Shown: positions 1 through 5,207 of the stretch, piece by piece
How the letters are laid out: every line of letters begins with the position of its first letter
How positions within the stretch are numbered: the stretch's first letter is position 1
Assembly: GCA_903929925.1 (NCBI GenBank)
Contig: CAIYWO010000315.1
Location: 1-5,207 of the forward strand
DNA length: 5,207 nucleotides
From: an uncultured beta proteobacterium
GTDB lineage: Bacteria; Pseudomonadota; Gammaproteobacteria; Burkholderiales; Burkholderiaceae_B
Direction: 5' to 3'
Program-made: the position numbers and the translations under genes
The notes under the pieces: generated by a model
Told to the model about the DNA's origin: nothing
The model's database searches: none
The model's input: the letters and a program-made list of their open reading frames with translations, nothing else

Positions 1-7
1 CACCATC

Positions 8-496
8 ATGACAAAAGTCCTCTTCGTATGCATGGGCAATATCTGCCGGTCGCCCAGTGCTGAAGGCGTTTTTCGCCACCTTATCAATGACGCGGGTCTC
101 TCAGACGTCGTGGGCATTGATTCTGCCGGTACCCATAACTTTCACGTCGGTGAAGCCCCAGACGCGCGCGCGCAGGCTGCCGCTCGCAAACGTGGCTACG
201 AAATCACTCGCACGGAAGCTCGCCAGATCACGGCAGAGGACTTCCGTGAGTTCGATTTGATTTTGGCCATGGACTGGGAAAACCTTTCCGCACTGCAACA
301 GCAGTGTCCAAAGCCCCATCATCACAAACTCATGCTGCTGATGCGCTTTGCCAATGAATTCGAAGAAGCCACAGTGCCTGATCCGTATTATGGTGGTCCT
401 GAGGGTTTTGGCAAAGTACTGGATTACCTCGAGGATGCCTGTCAGGGCGTACTTGAGCTCGTTCGCAAGCGCGTAACGCAGTACCAGGCCGCTTGA
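8..496 (+). CDS. Low-molecular-weight protein tyrosine phosphatase
   Basis: A complete 162-residue protein, the usual length for this family of cytoplasmic phosphatases, which remove phosphate from tyrosine through a cysteinyl-phosphate intermediate. The P-loop CX5R signature lies at residues 8-15 (CMGNICRS): Cys8 is the nucleophile, Arg14 binds phosphate and Cys13 is the second cysteine often seen in this loop. The general acid is Asp125 in the VPDPYYGG segment (123-130), followed by two tyrosines. No signal peptide or membrane segment is visible. The ATG begins only 7 bases into the window, so its ribosome binding site and promoter cannot be judged, but the start directly precedes the conserved KVLFVCMGN strand. 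It is followed by a terminator and then the isc operon. A phosphatase of this kind beside iscR is, from memory, common in Burkholderiales. The substrate is unknown: some relatives act on tyrosine kinases of polysaccharide export, but no such genes are present here. Confidence 0.95.
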   Translation: MTKVLFVCMGNICRSPSAEGVFRHLINDAGLSDVVGIDSAGTHNFHVGEAPDARAQAAARKRGYEITRTEARQITAEDFREFDLILAMDWENLSALQQQCPKPHHHKLMLLMRFANEFEEATVPDPYYGGPEGFGKVLDYLEDACQGVLELVRKRVTQYQAA

Positions 497-538
497 TAGC
501 CAGACCACACCACTCACCATGAACGAAGGGTAGTGATC

Positions 539-565
539 AAAAACCGCGCAAATGCGCGGTTTTTT
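539..565 (+). terminator. Rho-independent terminator after the phosphatase gene
   Basis: An 11-bp perfect stem pairs 539-549 (AAAAACCGCGC) with 554-564 (GCGCGGTTTTT) around the loop AAAT, giving a GC-rich core followed by a run of six T (560-565 reads TTTTTC, preceded by GG). It lies 43 bases after the phosphatase stop codon and upstream of the iscR promoter region, so it should separate the two transcripts. Because the A and T tracts are symmetric, it could also stop transcription arriving on the opposite strand. Confidence 0.9.
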
Positions 566-568
566 CAT

Positions 569-588
569 CGTGGAGGGCTAATTCCACG
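569..588. repeat. Short perfect inverted repeat upstream of the iscR operators
   Basis: Arms CGTGGA (569-574) and TCCACG (583-588) are perfect complements separated by 8 bases. Pairing does not extend outwards because 568 and 589 are both T. No T-tract follows, so it is not an obvious second terminator. It sits between the terminator and the first IscR-like site, where a regulator could bind, but a six-base palindrome of this kind can arise by chance. Confidence 0.35.
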
Positions 589-602
589 TAACTTCTAAGG
601 GC

Positions 603-627
603 ATATCCTAGTAAAACAGTCGGGAAT
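603..627. promoter_or_regulatory. IscR type 1-like operator, upstream copy
   Basis: The 25-bp site reads ATATCCTAGTAAAA (603-616) then CAGTCGGGAAT (617-627). Compared by eye with the remembered Escherichia coli type 1 consensus (ATASYYGACTRWWW followed by YAGTCRRSTAT), 21 of 25 positions agree; the right half is best preserved. In enterobacteria [2Fe-2S]-IscR binds such sites and represses iscR. Here the site would cover the -35 region of the candidate promoter, which fits repression. Confidence 0.75.
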
Positions 628-631
628 TGGT

Positions 632-637
632 TATACT
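632..637 (+). promoter_or_regulatory. Candidate -10 element of the iscR promoter
   Basis: TATACT matches the sigma-70 -10 consensus at five of six bases and lies 60 bases upstream of the iscR start, putting transcription initiation near 644. No good -35 hexamer is present at 16-18 bp spacing (609-614 is TAGTAA). The element lies between and partly inside the two IscR-like sites, as expected for an autoregulated promoter. The alternative, TTGAGT at 637-642 as a -35 box, has no convincing -10 downstream. Confidence 0.5.
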
Positions 638-657
638 TGAGTTGTTTAGTCGGGTAA
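633..657. promoter_or_regulatory. IscR type 1-like operator, promoter-proximal copy
   Basis: The site reads ATACTTGAGTTGTT (633-646) then TAGTCGGGTAA (647-657), agreeing with 21 of 25 positions of the remembered type 1 consensus, including ATACTTGA on the left and AGTCGGGTA on the right. Its centre is 30 bp from that of the upstream copy, about three helical turns, in the same orientation. It overlaps the candidate -10 box and the probable transcription start, so bound IscR should block RNA polymerase. Confidence 0.8.
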
Positions 658-685
658 GCCAACTCATTCGCAACGTTTCTCTCTT

Positions 686-690
686 AAGGA
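686..690 (+). promoter_or_regulatory. Ribosome binding site of iscR
   Basis: AAGGA is placed 7 bases before the ATG at 698, and supports that start codon, from which the conserved MRLTTKGRFA beginning of IscR is read. Confidence 0.75.
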
Positions 691-697
691 TTCCGTC

Positions 698-1216
698 ATG
701 AGGCTCACTACAAAAGGACGATTCGCGGTTACCGCCATGATTGACCTGGCTTTGCGTCAGCAAAGCGGTCCGGTCACGCTTTCGGCAATCAGTCAGCGTC
801 AGAATATTTCTCTCTCTTACCTTGAGCAGTTGTTTGGCAAGCTGCGCCGACACGAGCTCGTTGAGAGCGTGCGTGGCCCAGGCGGCGGCTACACGCTTGC
901 CCGTTTGGGACGCACGATTACCGTTGCGGACATCATTTTCGCTGTCGACGAGCCGATCGATGCGACGAACTGCGGTGGTAAGACGGACTGTGCGAACGGT
1001 ACAGATGGCAAGCCAGGCATCTGTATGACGCATGAGCTCTGGTCAACACTCAACCGCAAAATGGTCGATTTCCTCGATTCTGTGTCGTTGCAAGATTTGG
1101 TTGATCAACAGCGCGTACGGCAATTACAAGAGGCAAATCAAGCCGCAGGCGTTCGCGTCAACGTCGTGGGTTCAAGCGTACCAGGCATCAAGCAGCCTGT
1201 GCCAGTCACTGCTTAA
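698..1216 (+). CDS. iscR: Fe-S cluster-sensing transcriptional regulator IscR (Rrf2 family)
   Basis: A 172-residue Rrf2-family regulator, first gene of the isc operon. The N-terminal winged helix-turn-helix spans about residues 1-75, starting with MRLTTKGRFAVTAMIDLA; the recognition helix is near ISLSYLEQLFGKLR (37-50) and the wing contains RGPGGGYTLA (59-68). The cluster-binding loop has Cys92, Cys98 and Cys109 followed by His112 and LW (CMTHELW), corresponding to the three cysteines and histidine that hold [2Fe-2S] in E. coli IscR. The spacing between the second and third cysteines is ten residues here, against five in E. coli, so the loop is longer. The C-terminal tail from about 145 looks flexible. 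In relatives, holo-IscR represses this operon at type 1 sites while apo-IscR still acts at type 2 sites; the tandem type 1-like sites just upstream imply the same autoregulation. Confidence 0.96.
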   Translation: MRLTTKGRFAVTAMIDLALRQQSGPVTLSAISQRQNISLSYLEQLFGKLRRHELVESVRGPGGGYTLARLGRTITVADIIFAVDEPIDATNCGGKTDCANGTDGKPGICMTHELWSTLNRKMVDFLDSVSLQDLVDQQRVRQLQEANQAAGVRVNVVGSSVPGIKQPVPVTA

Positions 1217-1240
1217 CGATTTAAGATTCAGGATTCAGAT

Positions 1241-2452
1241 ATGTCAACGCGTCCCATTTATTTTGATTACTCCGCCACTACGCCGGTTGATCCGCGTGTG
1301 GTCGATAAAATGGTGCCTTGGTTGTACGAGAACGCAGGTAATCCTGCCTCGCGCAGTCACGCCTATGGTTGGGAAGCCGAAGAGGCTGTCGAGCGTGCGC
1401 GCGCCCAGGTTGCGTCCCTCGTAAACGCTGACCCACGTGAAATTATTTGGACCTCCGGTGCAACCGAGTCAAATAACCTTGCGATAAAAGGTGCTGCTGG
1501 TTTCTACGCGGAGCGCGGTAAACACATCATTACAGTGAAAACCGAGCACAAAGCCGTGCTTGATCCTTGTCGCGAACTTGAGCGCCAAGGCTTTGAAGTC
1601 ACATACTTGGACGTGCAGGAAAACGGTTTGATCAGCCTTGAAGCGTTCAATGCGGCCTTGCGTCCTGACACAGTGTTGGTGTCCGTGATGTTTGTGAACA
1701 ATGAAATCGGCGTGATCCAAGACATCGCGACGCTCGGCGAGATCTGCCGGTCAAAAAATATTATTTTTCACGTCGATGCTGCGCAGGCGACGGGTAAGGT
1801 CGCGATCGATTTGCAAACATTAAAAGTCGACTTGATGTCCTTTTGTGCGCACAAGACATACGGCCCAAAGGGGATCGGCGCGCTGTATGTGCGTCGTAAG
1901 CCAAGGATCCGTATCGAGGCACAAATGCACGGTGGTGGCCATGAACGCGGTTTTCGCTCTGGCACCTTGGCAACGCACCAGATCGTCGGCATGGGTGAAG
2001 CCTTTGCGCTGGCCCAGGCAGAGATGGGAACTGAAAACGAGCGTATCCGCATGTTGCGCGATCGTTTGTGGGCAGGCTTGTCCCAGATCGAAGAGGTCTA
2101 CCTGAACGGTGATCTGGAGCATCGCGTGCCACACAACTTGAACGTCAGCTTCAATTACGTCGAGGGTGAGTCACTGATTATGGCAATCAAAGAGCTCGCC
2201 GTGTCCAGCGGTTCTGCTTGCACCTCGGCAAGTCTCGAGCCTTCTTACGTCTTGCGTGCCTTAGGGCGTAACGACGAGCTGGCTCACAGCTCCATCCGTT
2301 TCACGATTGGTCGCTTTACGACTGAGAAAGACATCGACTTTGCTGTCGAGCTGTTAAAGACACGTGTTGGTAAGCTGCGCGATATGTCGCCGCTTTGGGA
2401 GATGGCCAAAGACGGCATCGATTTGAATTCAGTTCAGTGGTCCGCACATTGA
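1241..2452 (+). CDS. iscS: Cysteine desulfurase IscS
   Basis: A complete 403-residue PLP-dependent enzyme (E. coli IscS has 404) that converts L-cysteine to alanine and holds the released sulfur as a persulfide for IscU and other acceptors. Visible landmarks are His103 in TEHKAV, which should stack on PLP; Asp179 and Gln182 in HVDAAQ; the PLP Schiff-base lysine Lys205 in CAHKTYGPKG; and the catalytic Cys327 in the mobile loop SSGSACTSASLEPSYVLRALG region (322-342). The group I form of the loop and the C-terminal end SPLWEMAKDGIDLNSVQWSAH region (383-403), which contacts IscU in relatives, identify it as IscS rather than SufS or CsdA. The start has AGGA (1230-1233) 7 bases upstream. It lies 24 bp after iscR and 22 bp before iscU, so all three are almost certainly co-transcribed. 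No missing residue or frameshift was seen. Confidence 0.98.
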   Translation: MSTRPIYFDYSATTPVDPRVVDKMVPWLYENAGNPASRSHAYGWEAEEAVERARAQVASLVNADPREIIWTSGATESNNLAIKGAAGFYAERGKHIITVKTEHKAVLDPCRELERQGFEVTYLDVQENGLISLEAFNAALRPDTVLVSVMFVNNEIGVIQDIATLGEICRSKNIIFHVDAAQATGKVAIDLQTLKVDLMSFCAHKTYGPKGIGALYVRRKPRIRIEAQMHGGGHERGFRSGTLATHQIVGMGEAFALAQAEMGTENERIRMLRDRLWAGLSQIEEVYLNGDLEHRVPHNLNVSFNYVEGESLIMAIKELAVSSGSACTSASLEPSYVLRALGRNDELAHSSIRFTIGRFTTEKDIDFAVELLKTRVGKLRDMSPLWEMAKDGIDLNSVQWSAH

Positions 2453-2463
2453 TTTTTACCGCC

Positions 2464-2467
2464 GGAG
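2464..2467 (+). promoter_or_regulatory. Ribosome binding site of iscU
   Basis: GGAG lies 7 bases before the iscU ATG in the 22-bp iscS-iscU gap. It is one of the clearer Shine-Dalgarno sequences in the operon, fitting a scaffold protein needed in quantity. Confidence 0.7.
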
Positions 2468-2474
2468 AAACAAC

Positions 2475-2858
2475 ATGGCATACAGCGATAAAGTTTTAGA
2501 TCACTACGAAAACCCCCGCAACGTCGGGACGTTTGACAAGGGTGATGATCAGGTCGGTACCGGCATGGTTGGTGCCCCCGCCTGTGGTGACGTCATGAAG
2601 TTGCAGATTCGTGTGAACGAAGCTGGCATCATTGAAGATGCACGTTTTAAAACCTATGGCTGCGGTTCAGCGATTGCTTCGAGTTCTTTGGTCACTGAGT
2701 GGGTCAAGGGCAAAACACTTGACGAAGCTTTGACAATTCGCAACACCCAAATCGCAGAAGAGCTTGCTTTGCCTCCAGTCAAGATACACTGTTCGATCTT
2801 GGCTGAAGATGCGATTAAAGCTGCGGTCAAAGATTACAAAGACAAGCACACGGGATAA
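2475..2858 (+). CDS. iscU: Iron-sulfur cluster scaffold protein IscU
   Basis: A complete 127-residue scaffold on which [2Fe-2S] clusters are built from IscS-derived sulfur and iron. The ligands are all present: Cys37 in APACGDVM, Asp39 two residues later, Cys63 in YGCGSAIASSS, and His105-Cys106. The chaperone recognition segment LPPVK (99-103) stands directly before IHC, the site where HscA binds in E. coli. The N-terminal MAYSDKVLDHYENPRNVG is typical of IscU and not of SufU, which carries an insertion, or of NifU, which carries extra domains. It follows iscS by 22 bp and precedes iscA by only 2 bp. A protein this conserved leaves little doubt over its function. Confidence 0.98.
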   Translation: MAYSDKVLDHYENPRNVGTFDKGDDQVGTGMVGAPACGDVMKLQIRVNEAGIIEDARFKTYGCGSAIASSSLVTEWVKGKTLDEALTIRNTQIAEELALPPVKIHCSILAEDAIKAAVKDYKDKHTG

Positions 2859-2860
2859 TC

Positions 2861-3184
2861 ATGGCCGTCACACTTACGTCACAGGCTGCCGATCACATCG
2901 GCAAATATCTGCAAAAACGCGGCAGCGGTATTGGTTTGCGTTTAGGTGTACGCACGACAGGTTGCTCGGGAATGGCCTACAAACTCGAGTACGTTGACGA
3001 AGCCGCCTCTGAAGATCAGGTATTCGAAAGCTTCGGTGTCAAAGTTTTTGTTGATCCCAAAAGTCTGTCGTACCTTGACGGAACTGAGCTCGATTACGCT
3101 CGCGAAGGCTTGAACGAGGGCTTCAAATTCCGGAACCCGAATGAGAAGGCCACCTGCGGTTGCGGTGAATCTTTCACCGTATAA
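2861..3184 (+). CDS. iscA: A-type iron-sulfur carrier protein IscA
   Basis: A complete 107-residue A-type carrier, the same length as E. coli IscA. It accepts clusters or iron and helps transfer or mature clusters, particularly [4Fe-4S], on target enzymes. The three invariant cysteines are Cys35 in TTGCSGMAY and Cys99 and Cys101 in the C-terminal CGCGESF motif. The gene begins 2 bp after the iscU stop; its probable ribosome binding sequence GGGA (2852-2855) lies within the last codons of iscU, so translation of the two is likely coupled. The gene-order position between iscU and hscB distinguishes it from the paralogues ErpA and SufA, whose sequences are otherwise similar. Confidence 0.97.
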   Translation: MAVTLTSQAADHIGKYLQKRGSGIGLRLGVRTTGCSGMAYKLEYVDEAASEDQVFESFGVKVFVDPKSLSYLDGTELDYAREGLNEGFKFRNPNEKATCGCGESFTV

Positions 3185-3190
3185 CCAGTC

Positions 3191-3715
3191 GTGAACGCAA
3201 CGGATCATTTCACTTTACTAGGCTTGCCGCGCGCGTTCTCGGTTGATCCGCAGGTACTTGAAGCTGCATGGAAGCGTGTTGCGACCGCTGTGCATCCAGA
3301 TCGTTTCGCAGCGGGTTCAGCCGCTGAAAAACGTGTCGCACTGCAATGGAGCACGCAGGCCAACGAGGCTTGGCGTGTTCTCAAAGATCCTCTTTCCCGC
3401 GCTCGCTATCTGTGTGAGTTATCCGGCATCGACTTGCAGACCGAGACGAACACTGCGATGGCACCGGCATTCTTGATGCAGCAAATGGAATGGCACGAGG
3501 CGCTCGAAGAGTTGGCGTCGCATCCTGATCCAGACGGCTATCGCGTGCTGACTAAACAATTCGATGAGGCTCGCAACGAGTTCGTTCAGACCTTGACAGA
3601 GCTGTTTGAGAAACAACAGTTCGATCAGGCGGCGGCGCGTGTGCGAGAGTGGATGTTTTTAGACAAACTCATTACGCAACTGAAGCAAACACATGGCGTT
3701 ACTGCAGATCTCTGA
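3191..3715 (+). CDS. hscB: Fe-S assembly co-chaperone HscB (J-domain protein)
   Basis: A 174-residue co-chaperone (E. coli HscB has 171) that binds IscU, delivers it to HscA and stimulates HscA ATPase. The N-terminal J domain covers about residues 4-75, with the essential His35-Pro36-Asp37 in AVHPDRFA and the family-typical DHFTLLGLP opening. The C-terminal part, from about 90, is the helical IscU-binding domain, including QQMEWHEALEEL (96-107). GTG at 3191 is taken as the start: the iscA stop codon TAA at 3182-3184 is in the same frame, only two sense codons separate them, and no in-frame ATG occurs before the J domain is lost. There is no clear Shine-Dalgarno sequence in the 6-bp gap or just before it, so initiation probably relies on ribosomes finishing iscA. 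The last 23 bases overlap hscA in another frame. Confidence 0.95.
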   Translation: MNATDHFTLLGLPRAFSVDPQVLEAAWKRVATAVHPDRFAAGSAAEKRVALQWSTQANEAWRVLKDPLSRARYLCELSGIDLQTETNTAMAPAFLMQQMEWHEALEELASHPDPDGYRVLTKQFDEARNEFVQTLTELFEKQQFDQAAARVREWMFLDKLITQLKQTHGVTADL

Positions 3716-5207
3716 GCCAGGCGAATCGCCTGCTCCCCATCAACGCCGCTTGGCGGTTGGTATCGACTTAGGTACGACCCACTCGTTGGTTGCCGCAGTA
3801 CGCAGTAGCGTGCCAGAAGTTTTGCCAGACGAGCAGGGGCGCATGCTGGTGCCATCAGCCGTTTATTATGAAACGGCTGATCGTGCGTTGGTCGGGGTTG
3901 ATGCCCTTGCGCAGCAGGCAGCGCACCCTTTGGATACCTTGGTTTCAATTAAACGCTTCATGGGGCGATCACATGCTGAGGCCGCCGCCTCGGATGTGCC
4001 TTATGTATTTGCACCTGACGGGCAGAGTGTGCGGATTCAGACGACACACGCAAGCGTGTCGCCGGTTGAAGTCGCAGCTCGCATTCTCGACAAGCTCAAA
4101 TTCTTGGCGGAAGGAACGCTTGGAGATTCCCTGGTTGGTGCGGTGATCACGGTCCCCGCGTATTTTGATGATGCGCAGCGACAGGCGACCCGGGATGCTG
4201 CACGTCTAGCCGGACTGAATGTGTTGCGTTTGCTCAATGAGCCGACGGCGGCTGCCATCGCGTATGGTCTTGATCATGAATCAGAGGGCGTCTACGCAGT
4301 CTACGATCTGGGCGGAGGCACCTTCGATTTATCGCTCCTGCGCTTAACGCGTGGCGTGTTCGAGGTGATTGCGACGGGTGGTGATACGCGCTTAGGAGGC
4401 GATGATTTTGATGCGCTGATTGTGGCGTACTTTACACGCACGCTTTGCCTGAACGATTTGTCGCCCGCCTCCCGACGTGCGATGTTAAGTGCTGCGCGTT
4501 TGTTGCGCGAGGCCTTGACGGACCGATCGGATCACACCGTGAACGTAACCCTTGAGGGCGTTACGCTGGCTTTGTCTCTGACGCGCCAAGCATTCGAAGC
4601 GATGGCGTCAGGTTTGATTGAACGCACCCTAGACTGTGCACGACTCGCGCTCAAGGATGCATCACTTTCTGTGAAGGATATCAATGGCGTGGTGATGGTT
4701 GGCGGCGCAACGCGCATGCCCATCGTGCGTCAATCAGTGGGCACTTTCTTTGGTTCTGAGCCTTTGATTGATTTGAATCCCGACGAGGTCGTTGCCTTAG
4801 GTGCTGCGCTACAAGCGAACTTACTAGCGGGTAATCGCAATCCAGGGGAAGACTGGTTATTACTAGATGTCACACCGCTGACCCTTGGGCTTGAAACAAT
4901 GGGTGGGCTGGTCGAGCACATCATCCCGCGTAACAGCACGATTCCTGTTGCACGTGCTCAGGAATTCACAACCTTTAAAGACGGACAGACTGCTCTGGCT
5001 TTACACGTCGTACAAGGCGAACGCGATTTGGTTGCCGATTGCCGGTCTCTTGCACGATTTGAATTGCGTGGTATTCCACCCATGGTCGCGGGTGCGGCAA
5101 AAATTCGTGTGACCTTTCAAGTTGACGCGGACGGACTGCTGAGCGTGACGGCCCGTGAGCTGGCCTCGGGTGTCGAAGCGTCAGTGACTGTTAAACCCTC
5201 TTATGGC
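3693..5207 (+). CDS. hscA: Hsp70-type Fe-S assembly chaperone HscA, 3' end cut by window
   Basis: I translated this frame by hand: 505 codons from ATG at 3693 to the last base, without a stop. HscA is an ATP-driven chaperone that binds the LPPVK segment of IscU and promotes cluster release. The opening MALLQISEPG and PHQRRLAVG region (1-23) is specific to HscA and absent from DnaK. The nucleotide-binding domain (about 20-385) shows GIDLGTTHS (23-31), Lys87 in SIKRFMGR, DLGGGTFD (205-212, with Thr210 matching DnaK Thr199), GGDTRLGGDDFD (229-240) and VMVGGATRMP (334-343). The interdomain linker LLLDVTP (389-395) leads into the beta-sandwich substrate domain, visible to 505. About 110-120 residues forming the helical lid lie beyond the window. 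An in-frame TGA at 3681-3683 limits the start to this ATG. It overlaps hscB by 23 bp and has no convincing Shine-Dalgarno sequence, suggesting translational coupling. Confidence 0.97.
   Translation, partial: MALLQISEPGESPAPHQRRLAVGIDLGTTHSLVAAVRSSVPEVLPDEQGRMLVPSAVYYETADRALVGVDALAQQAAHPLDTLVSIKRFMGRSHAEAAASDVPYVFAPDGQSVRIQTTHASVSPVEVAARILDKLKFLAEGTLGDSLVGAVITVPAYFDDAQRQATRDAARLAGLNVLRLLNEPTAAAIAYGLDHESEGVYAVYDLGGGTFDLSLLRLTRGVFEVIATGGDTRLGGDDFDALIVAYFTRTLCLNDLSPASRRAMLSAARLLREALTDRSDHTVNVTLEGVTLALSLTRQAFEAMASGLIERTLDCARLALKDASLSVKDINGVVMVGGATRMPIVRQSVGTFFGSEPLIDLNPDEVVALGAALQANLLAGNRNPGEDWLLLDVTPLTLGLETMGGLVEHIIPRNSTIPVARAQEFTTFKDGQTALALHVVQGERDLVADCRSLARFELRGIPPMVAGAAKIRVTFQVDADGLLSVTARELASGVEASVTVKPSYG

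Noticed and set aside
497..540. Imperfect hairpin between CACTCACC and GGGTAGTG after the phosphatase stop
   Set aside because: The arms do not pair cleanly and no T-tract follows; the hairpin at 539-565 accounts for termination.
101..568. A 155-codon open frame on the minus strand opposite the phosphatase gene
   Set aside because: It lies antisense to a clearly identified gene, begins and ends without supporting signals, runs across the terminator hairpin, and its translation resembles no family I recognise.
608..1033. A 141-codon open frame on the minus strand opposite iscR and its promoter
   Set aside because: It spans the IscR-like operators and the iscR coding region; its composition is that of a shadow frame and no domain is recognisable.
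1225..1238. Tandem direct repeat GATTCAG-GATTCAG in the iscR-iscS gap
   Set aside because: Two perfect 7-base copies, but so short that chance duplication is sufficient; the junction simply supplies the AGGA ribosome binding sequence of iscS. No sign of slippage-dependent control or of a small-RNA target could be shown.
1761..2134. Overlapping minus-strand open frames opposite iscS
   Set aside because: Several frames remain open together here because of codon bias in a highly conserved gene; none has a recognisable motif or start context.
4885..5112. A 75-codon plus-strand open frame inside hscA
   Set aside because: It lies wholly inside the substrate-binding domain region of hscA in another frame, without a ribosome binding site or known motif.
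1..5207. Search for mobile elements, CRISPR arrays, tRNA or rRNA genes and defence systems
   Set aside because: No transposase, terminal repeats, regularly spaced repeats or structural RNA was seen; coding sequence fills nearly the whole window and all of it is assigned to known families.

Overview
The window carries a housekeeping iron-sulfur cluster (ISC) assembly operon in the order iscR-iscS-iscU-iscA-hscB-hscA, preceded by a separately terminated low-molecular-weight protein tyrosine phosphatase gene. All genes are on the + strand. The IscS, IscU, IscA and HscA sequences, the gene order and the phosphatase just upstream of iscR suggest a betaproteobacterium, most likely Burkholderiales (Alcaligenaceae-like). 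This is a judgement from remembered family sequences, and genus cannot be decided here.

Layout. Bases 8-496 encode a complete phosphatase. Its transcript probably ends at a strong hairpin terminator at 539-565. The rest of the 201-bp intergenic region holds a small inverted repeat (569-588) and the control region of the operon: two tandem IscR type 1-like sites (603-627 and 633-657) around a candidate -10 box. The operon follows with gaps of 24, 22, 2 and 6 bp between successive genes from iscR to hscB, then a 23-bp overlap between hscB and hscA. hscA runs off the right edge after 505 codons, so its C-terminal lid is missing. Ferredoxin (fdx) and iscX would be expected beyond the edge but cannot be seen.

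How the genes work together. IscS takes sulfur from cysteine and passes it to the scaffold IscU, where a [2Fe-2S] cluster is built. HscB delivers loaded IscU to the Hsp70-type chaperone HscA, which recognises the LPPVK segment of IscU and drives cluster release. IscA acts as an A-type carrier that helps pass clusters on. IscR senses cluster supply through its own [2Fe-2S] cluster and, in well-studied relatives, represses the operon when clusters are plentiful.

I found no previously undescribed system. The points most worth a second look are a longer-than-classical spacing between the second and third cluster cysteines of IscR, the well-preserved tandem operators, and the apparently Shine-Dalgarno-poor, coupled starts of hscB and hscA.
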